DNA from: Saprospiraceae bacterium
GTDB lineage: Bacteria > Bacteroidota > Bacteroidia > Chitinophagales > Saprospiraceae
Direction of reading: 5' to 3'
DNA: 35,886 bases
Assembly (NCBI GenBank): GCA_022842725.1
Contig: JALHOZ010000039.1
Span: 1-35,886 of the forward strand
In this document: positions 30,755 to 35,886 of the stretch, piece by piece
How positions within the stretch are numbered: the stretch's first letter is position 1
Layout: each line of letters opens with the position of its first letter
Made by a program: the position numbers and the translations under genes
The notes under the pieces: model-generated
Seen by the model: the letters and a program-made list of their open reading frames with translations, nothing else
Told to the model about the DNA's origin: nothing
Database searches by the model: none

Positions 30755-31552
30755 ATGATACACAAAAAATCTGACTTACACCATATTAATGCTTTGGTTT
30801 GTGGCGGATCGAAAGGAATCGGACTGGCGAGCGCCGTAAAATTGGCTGAAATGGGAGCAAATGTTACTTTATTGTCGCGAAATATCGAAAAGTTATCCAT
30901 GGCATTAGACACCTTGCCGGTGATCCACGCCCAACAGACCCATGGTTATATTTCCATAGACCTGGGAGATGCAGCACATTTGGAGACCAAAATCAAAAAT
31001 CATTTCAGGGATAAAACCTTTTCAATACTCATTAATAATTCAGGAGGACCCGAAGCAGGACCAGTGTCCCAAGCTGAACCTGAGTCATTTTTAAAAGCTT
31101 TTCATCAACATCTGATCGCAAGCCATTTATTGACCCAAGCTCTGATTCCGGGAATGAAAAAAAGTCAATACGGAAGGATTATTAACATCATTTCCACTTC
31201 TGTAAAAATTCCACTTTCCGGACTTGGTGTAAGCAATACCATACGCGGAGCTATGGCAAGCTGGTCCAAAACACTTTCGAATGAACTGGCACCTTTCGGT
31301 ATCACAGTCAACAATGTACTTCCGGGGGCGACCGCAACTGAAAGGTTGGATGAAATCATCAACAATAAGTCGAAAAAACTTATGAAAGACAAATCATCCG
31401 TCACGGAAGAAATGGTCAGAGAAATCCCAATGGGCCGTTTTGCGAAACCGGAAGAAATCGCTGCTGCCGTAGGGTTTTTAGCCAGTCCAGAAGCGTCTTA
31501 CATCACCGGCATCAATATTCCTGTGGATGGAGGAAGAACCGGTTGTTTGTAA
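30755..31552 (+). CDS. SDR-family protein with degenerate catalytic motif
   Basis: The 265-residue Rossmann-fold protein has the cofactor loop CGGSKGIG (16-23), INNSGG (94-99, in place of NNAG) and the C-terminal SPEASYITGINIPVDGG typical of classical SDRs. The catalytic Ser is present (S147 or S149). Where YxxxK is expected it reads S160-N-T-I-R164 (GLGVSNTIRGAM), so both Tyr and Lys are replaced. An SN..R variant is known in a FabG-like SDR subgroup. Reductase activity by the standard mechanism is doubtful. It is 2 bp after the HTH regulator gene, so translation is probably coupled. It ends 2 bp before the end of the convergent receptor gene. Confidence 0.85.
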   Translation: MIHKKSDLHHINALVCGGSKGIGLASAVKLAEMGANVTLLSRNIEKLSMALDTLPVIHAQQTHGYISIDLGDAAHLETKIKNHFRDKTFSILINNSGGPEAGPVSQAEPESFLKAFHQHLIASHLLTQALIPGMKKSQYGRIINIISTSVKIPLSGLGVSNTIRGAMASWSKTLSNELAPFGITVNNVLPGATATERLDEIINNKSKKLMKDKSSVTEEMVREIPMGRFAKPEEIAAAVGFLASPEASYITGINIPVDGGRTGCL

Positions 31553-31554
31553 AT

Positions 31555-33963
31555 TTATATCGTGATTACAATACCCAATGTTGGCAAGAGTGTTCCTGCT
31601 GCATCTTCTACCGTTTTTAATTTGTAACGTTGCTGATCTAAAGGTGCGTCAGGATTTTCAATAATTCCGCCACCAATGGGAAGTCCATCTTCATCCAATG
31701 GCCTGTCCAGAATGAGAGCGTCACGTGCTATAGCGTTGGCTGTAAGATTTTGGATATCAAGGTATAAATTTAAATCCCATCTTTTGAAAAACCATTTTTT
31801 GTCGACTCTGAAATCTATAATACTGGAAGCCGTTGTTCTTAGTGTATTCAATCGTGTAAAATCAGGAATACCCCGACCGTTTCTCTCCCAGTTCAACACT
31901 AAAGAAGAATTTTCATTAAACGGTGTAAAAGGTAATCCGCTTTGATATCTCCATTTTACACCCACTTCCCAATCCTTTTTGAATCTTTTGCCTATGGTCA
32001 GGTTGACTATATTACGGGAATCCCAACTGCTGGGAATATAGACATTATTCTGATCTTTAAATTCTGAGAAGCCTAACGTATATGCTGCAATCCCGTAAAA
32101 CCCTTTAAAAAGTCTTTGTTGAAACATCAACTCCAAGCCATACGTTCGTCCTTCGGATATGGACAATACTTCCTGATTTCCGATAATTCCGAAATCACCT
32201 CCAAGGTTGGCCAATGAAATACCTTCTCTCAACAAAAACGGATAATTGTCATATATTTTATAATATCCTTCCAATGTAATACGGGATGAAGATTTGGTAT
32301 TATACTCCAGACCTGCGACAAAATGATCTGCCTGAATATACGTAATCCCGTTGTCAAGATTGACAAGTCTGGATTCAGCATTCCGGTATCCGAGACTGGT
32401 ATATGGAGGCAGTTGAAAATACCTTCCGATACTCATATTGTAGGAAAATCTTTCTGAGATGTCATAAGATGCTGCAATCCTGGGTGAAAACTGTTGAAGC
32501 GGGTTTCTCATGTTTTCGTTCAGGTTATTACCGTCGATACGTGCTCCCACAGAAATATTCAACTTTTCTTTAAGAAATCTGCGGCTTACGTTTGCAAAAA
32601 GTCCGAATTTATGAAAATCAAGTTCAGAAAAATAATTGATGTCTTCAGGCCCCTGCTGAGAGAAAATTTTATTGAAGGTATTGGCATTAAACTTTACATA
32701 TTCATATAATCCGCCACCTGTAAAAGTGTAAGCCCCAAAGGTAGAAGTATTTTCGATTCTTAATTTATTTTCAATCTCCTGAGATTTGTAACTCAGAATA
32801 AGATTTGCCGGATCAGAATCATCATTTCCCAGATATTTAACAGCCTCATTATTCAACATATTTCTGCTCAGGATATAAGAAGTAAAGCCTCTGTCATTGT
32901 ATCGTTTGTAAACCACACCGTTTGAATAATTCCATTGGGTGTTGATAGGTAAAAAGTTGAGGATAAACTGTTTGTCTTCTGTATCATTTGCATCGAGATT
33001 TAAGGAAAAATCATCTATAGCACCGACACCGATAAAGTAGATTTCACTTTTTTTATCTATTTTATACTTTAATTTAGCATTAAAATCCGTGTAGGTAGGT
33101 AAAAATGGAAGACCTATGGCTTTAAACAAAAATTGAAGATAGGATCTCCTGGCAGATACCAAGAAGGTTGTCTTTTTTGACAGAGGACCTTCGAGGGTGA
33201 CTCCCAAATCAGTAGCACCTGCCGTGGCTGTCAGACCTATTCTGTCATCCCTGCCATCTTTAAATTTAAAATTAAACACAGAACTCAGTGAATTACCTCT
33301 GGTTACCGGGAAAGCACTTCCGAAAAAGTCAACTTCTCTGATAAAATCGACATTAAGAATACCCGCTGGTCCACCGGATGAACCCTGTGTTGCGAAGTGA
33401 TTGATATTCGGGATTTCCACGTCATCGATAAAAAATCTGTTTTCATTAGGTGCTCCACCTCTGATGATGAGATCATTTCTGAAGGATGCCGTAGAGGTGA
33501 CACCCGGCAAAGACTGAATCACCCTACTGATATCCCTGTTTCCGCCGGGATTTCTCCGGATTTCAGAAACCCCGATATTTTTGAGCGAAACAGGACTTTC
33601 AGCTGATTTTTTAAAATTGGCTGCTTTGATGGTAACCTCCTGTAATGTGGTGGATGCCTCCTCCAACAAAAACTGAAGCATGGTAGGTCTTGCTCCCTGG
33701 ATTTCGATTTCAAATAAGGTTTTGGTTTCGTAGCCCAGATAAGAAACCTCTACATCGTAAACTCCGGGTGTAATCCCTTCAATGATAAACGTTCCGTCAA
33801 TTTCAGTTACACCACCTTTGTCTGTATTGAGTAGGGTTACAAAAGCCCCTATCACGGGTTCGTTGTTTTTGCTATCCGTTACTGTTCCTTTTATCACTCC
33901 ATTTTGTGCAATCAGAAAAAGGGGAAAAAAAGAAATGAAAATAATGCGCAATATTGTGTTCAT
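31555..33963 (-). CDS. TonB-dependent receptor with carboxypeptidase-regulatory N-terminal domain
   Basis: The 802-residue outer-membrane protein has a signal peptide (to about residue 20, LFLIAQ). A carboxypeptidase-regulatory-like beta domain follows (about 22-105, GVIKGTVTDSKNNEPVIGAFV, GVYDVEVSYLGYET). Then comes a TonB-box-like stretch (about 108-116, LQEVTIKAA), the plug (about 125-250, SRVIQSLPGV, NDLIIRGGAPNENRFFIDDVEIP) and a beta-barrel to the C-terminus. The plug style (IRGGAPNENRFFIDDVEIPN) is that of Bacteroidota receptors with the regulatory domain and no SusD partner. No SusD-like gene is adjacent. Substrate is unknown. It is divergent from the next receptor gene and convergent with the SDR gene. 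Confidence 0.92.
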   Translation of the reverse strand: MNTILRIIFISFFPLFLIAQNGVIKGTVTDSKNNEPVIGAFVTLLNTDKGGVTEIDGTFIIEGITPGVYDVEVSYLGYETKTLFEIEIQGARPTMLQFLLEEASTTLQEVTIKAANFKKSAESPVSLKNIGVSEIRRNPGGNRDISRVIQSLPGVTSTASFRNDLIIRGGAPNENRFFIDDVEIPNINHFATQGSSGGPAGILNVDFIREVDFFGSAFPVTRGNSLSSVFNFKFKDGRDDRIGLTATAGATDLGVTLEGPLSKKTTFLVSARRSYLQFLFKAIGLPFLPTYTDFNAKLKYKIDKKSEIYFIGVGAIDDFSLNLDANDTEDKQFILNFLPINTQWNYSNGVVYKRYNDRGFTSYILSRNMLNNEAVKYLGNDDSDPANLILSYKSQEIENKLRIENTSTFGAYTFTGGGLYEYVKFNANTFNKIFSQQGPEDINYFSELDFHKFGLFANVSRRFLKEKLNISVGARIDGNNLNENMRNPLQQFSPRIAASYDISERFSYNMSIGRYFQLPPYTSLGYRNAESRLVNLDNGITYIQADHFVAGLEYNTKSSSRITLEGYYKIYDNYPFLLREGISLANLGGDFGIIGNQEVLSISEGRTYGLELMFQQRLFKGFYGIAAYTLGFSEFKDQNNVYIPSSWDSRNIVNLTIGKRFKKDWEVGVKWRYQSGLPFTPFNENSSLVLNWERNGRGIPDFTRLNTLRTTASSIIDFRVDKKWFFKRWDLNLYLDIQNLTANAIARDALILDRPLDEDGLPIGGGIIENPDAPLDQQRYKLKTVEDAAGTLLPTLGIVITI

Positions 33964-34190
33964 GTGTTAAAATTAGATATGTCGTGACAAAAAAGATATA
34001 AAATTGTTCATCAAAAAAGCGATAAAATTGTCAGCACACAAATTTTTATAAAAAGAGGAGCTGTCAAAATAAAAGTAAAAAACAAGCAAAATCAAGCTTT
34101 TAATTCCAAATAATATTTGGCAGAACAATCTCAGATTTACCATTCCGTTGTCATTTCATTTACATTTTATTAAAAATTTTGAGCCCAAAA

Positions 34191-34220
34191 TTGTACAAAT
34201 GGTAAAATAGTGCTACTTTG
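34191..34220 (+). promoter_or_regulatory. Promoter candidate for the downstream TonB-dependent receptor
   Basis: TTG (34191-34193), a 20-bp spacer and TACTTTG (34214-34220), one base shorter than TAnnTTTG. It would give a leader of about 85-90 nt before the ATG at 34312. The rest of the 348-bp gap 33964-34311 shows nothing else. Confidence 0.4.
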
Positions 34221-34311
34221 CACCTGATTTCAAATAGAACTGTCCTATAACCTATTGTTTGATAGTTAATTAGGATTAAATCTGAAATAAATCAAAACAC
34301 AGCACAACAGT

Positions 34312-35886
34312 ATGAGTCAGATCACAAAAAGTATTATTTTTCTTTTTTTTATATCTTCTTTTCAGCCAATATTTGCACAAAACACCTTAAAAGGCAAGGT
34401 GATTGATCAAAGAACGGGGGAAGAACTGATAGGGGCATCGATCACGGAAAAAAACAATCCATCTAATGGTATTACCACAGATTTCGACGGTACTTTTGAA
34501 CTAAAAGTTGATAAAATCCCGGTTGATCTTATTGTTTCATATATCGGTTACAAAGAAATCGAGTTTAATGTAACCAACAACAGAGACCGTTTGGTGATTA
34601 AGTTGGAAGAAGATGCAGTCACCATTGACTTAGGTATAGAAATCAAAGGCCAAAGGATAGATGATAAGAAAAAAGAATCTCCTCTTACTGTCGAATCTCT
34701 TGATGCTATTGCCATCAAACAAACAGCGTCTACTGATTTTTACAGTGGTTTGGGTTCCTTAAAAGGTGTTGACTTAACCACAGCCAGTATCGGTTTTACC
34801 ATTATTAATACCAGAGGTTTTAACAGTACCAGCCCGGTCAGGTCCTTACAGATCATTGATGGTGTAGACAATCAATCACCGGGGTTAAACTTTTCTTTAG
34901 GAAACTTCCTGGGTTCTCCGGAGCTTGATATCCAAAAAGTGGATCTCGTCGTAGGGGCCAGTTCTGCGTTTTATGGTCCAAATGCCTTTAATGGTGTCAT
35001 CAGTATGGAAACAAAAAGTCCGTTTTATTCTGAAGGATTATCCGCCAGTATCAAATTTGGTGAAAGAGAGTTGTTTGAAACCTCATTAAGATATGCAGAT
35101 GTTATAAAGAATAAAAAAAATCAGGCGGTTTTCGGTTACAAAGTCAATTTGTTTTTTATGAAGGCATTTGATTGGGTGGCTGACAATTATGATCCTGTAT
35201 CAGGAAGCCGATCCAGTGCAACAAATCCCGGAAGATTTGACAAAGTCAATTCCTATGGTGATGAATTCAAACCCATCTTTGATGAAAGTAAAGTTGGCTT
35301 GTTTCGACCGCAGGCCGGTATGGGTGTTTATCACAGAAGAGGGTATGACGAAATTGATATTGTAGATTACAACACCAGAAATCTCAAAGGTAACGTAGGT
35401 CTCCATTACAGATTAAAACCATCTTTGAATGAAGAATCACCGGAATTAATTTATGGTTTTAATATAGGTAATGGTACTACCGTTTATCAGGGAGACAATC
35501 GATTCAGTCTTCGAAACATCACGTTTTTCCAAAACAAACTGGAAATCAGAAAAAGGAATAAGTATTTCCTGAGGATGTATAATACGCAGGAAGATGCAGG
35601 TGACTCATACGACCCTTACTTTACGGCTTTGTTGATGCAACAAAGAGCCAAGGATGATGCAAACTGGTATAGTGACTATCTGTTTTTCTGGGAATCAAAT
35701 GTGAAGCCGGAAATGATCGAACAAGGTTATCCGCAATTGGTTTTTGATCCATTTACAGCTACTTTTTCATTTGATTCCATAGCTGCCAGACAATGGTTGG
35801 CAAATAATCAAAACTTCCTTACTGAAGCACACAAAAATGCTTTACAATTTAGTGACAATAAAGTTGTAGCTGGTAAAACAACCAAT
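34312..35886 (+). CDS. TonB-dependent receptor with carboxypeptidase-regulatory N-terminal domain, cut by window end
   Basis: An open frame starts with ATG at 34312 and runs to the last base without a stop, giving 525 N-terminal residues. It has a signal peptide (IIFLFFISSFQPIFA, cleavage before QNTLKG) and a carboxypeptidase-regulatory-like domain (about 26-105: TLKGKVIDQRTGEELIGASI, TTDFDGTFELKV, VSYIGYKEIEF). The plug follows (INTRGFNSTSPVRSLQIIDGVDNQSPGLNF, then VDLVVGASSAFYGPNAFNGVISMETK). The barrel start lies beyond that. This plug sequence is typical of Bacteroidota TonB-dependent outer-membrane transporters. Substrate is unknown. The gene is divergent from the receptor at 31555-33963, with which it shares the domain layout but no close sequence identity by eye. 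Confidence 0.9.
   Translation, partial: MSQITKSIIFLFFISSFQPIFAQNTLKGKVIDQRTGEELIGASITEKNNPSNGITTDFDGTFELKVDKIPVDLIVSYIGYKEIEFNVTNNRDRLVIKLEEDAVTIDLGIEIKGQRIDDKKKESPLTVESLDAIAIKQTASTDFYSGLGSLKGVDLTTASIGFTIINTRGFNSTSPVRSLQIIDGVDNQSPGLNFSLGNFLGSPELDIQKVDLVVGASSAFYGPNAFNGVISMETKSPFYSEGLSASIKFGERELFETSLRYADVIKNKKNQAVFGYKVNLFFMKAFDWVADNYDPVSGSRSSATNPGRFDKVNSYGDEFKPIFDESKVGLFRPQAGMGVYHRRGYDEIDIVDYNTRNLKGNVGLHYRLKPSLNEESPELIYGFNIGNGTTVYQGDNRFSLRNITFFQNKLEIRKRNKYFLRMYNTQEDAGDSYDPYFTALLMQQRAKDDANWYSDYLFFWESNVKPEMIEQGYPQLVFDPFTATFSFDSIAARQWLANNQNFLTEAHKNALQFSDNKVVAGKTTN

Overview
The window looks like an AT-rich (roughly 36-38% GC by eye) chromosome segment of a Bacteroidota bacterium, probably of the Saprospirales/Chitinophagales/Cytophagales breadth. 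Evidence: promoters of the TTTG-N19-21-TAnnTTTG type, hardly any Shine-Dalgarno sites, a secreted protease with a type IX secretion C-terminal domain, a GldM-like protein, two TonB-dependent receptors with carboxypeptidase-regulatory N-termini, and a Bacteroidota-type BadF-family sugar kinase. No phage, insertion sequence or CRISPR array was seen, and codon usage looks even throughout.

Layout. 1-3015: a tight forward run of a carboxyltransferase (pccB-like, cut by the window start), a short asparaginase-domain protein, an AlkB-type membrane monooxygenase and a BadF-family kinase. 3279-5227: a reverse Tas-like aldo/keto reductase, then a YceI-family periplasmic protein behind an 18-bp perfect palindrome. 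5246-5783: a non-coding transcription unit with promoter, four ~80-bp structured repeats and an intrinsic terminator. 5991-7347: threonine aldolase and a MerR-type regulator. 7541-11887: a 1448-residue secreted metalloprotease with twelve PKD domains. 12000-17095: an amidohydrolase lipoprotein, a reverse two-gene unit with a GldM C-terminal-like protein, a candidate small RNA or attenuator, an ECF sigma factor with a small membrane protein, and an MtfA-like protein that lacks its catalytic motif. 17247-17319: tRNA-Phe. 17639-19509: panB and mltG.

19595-23716 reads as one oxygen/stress-response locus. A FixL-like PAS histidine kinase keeps the heme-ligand histidine motif. Next to it is a response regulator whose receiver is fused to a CRP/FNR-type DNA-binding module. 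Divergent to them is a CBS-domain/universal-stress-protein operon. An FNR-type box lies in the shared intergenic region, near -41 for the stress operon and about -62 for the kinase operon. The parts parallel rhizobial FixL-FixJ-FixK and the mycobacterial heme-kinase regulon (USPs, CBS protein), but the arrangement is condensed.

23741-35886: a lipoprotein of unknown function, a stand-alone NuoE-NuoF-type diaphorase, a reverse tryptophan/kynurenine catabolic operon (tryptophan 2,3-dioxygenase, 2-aminomuconate semialdehyde dehydrogenase, 2-aminomuconate deaminase), a divergent HTH regulator with an SDR protein lacking the usual catalytic Tyr/Lys, and two TonB-dependent receptors, the last cut by the window end. 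Gene-free stretches not listed separately: 3016-3278 and 17346-17638 show nothing I can name. 4317-4602 is AT-rich spacer ahead of the palindrome.

Best candidates for something undescribed: the four-repeat structured RNA at 5246-5783, and the FixL-like kinase / REC-CRP regulator / USP-CBS locus.
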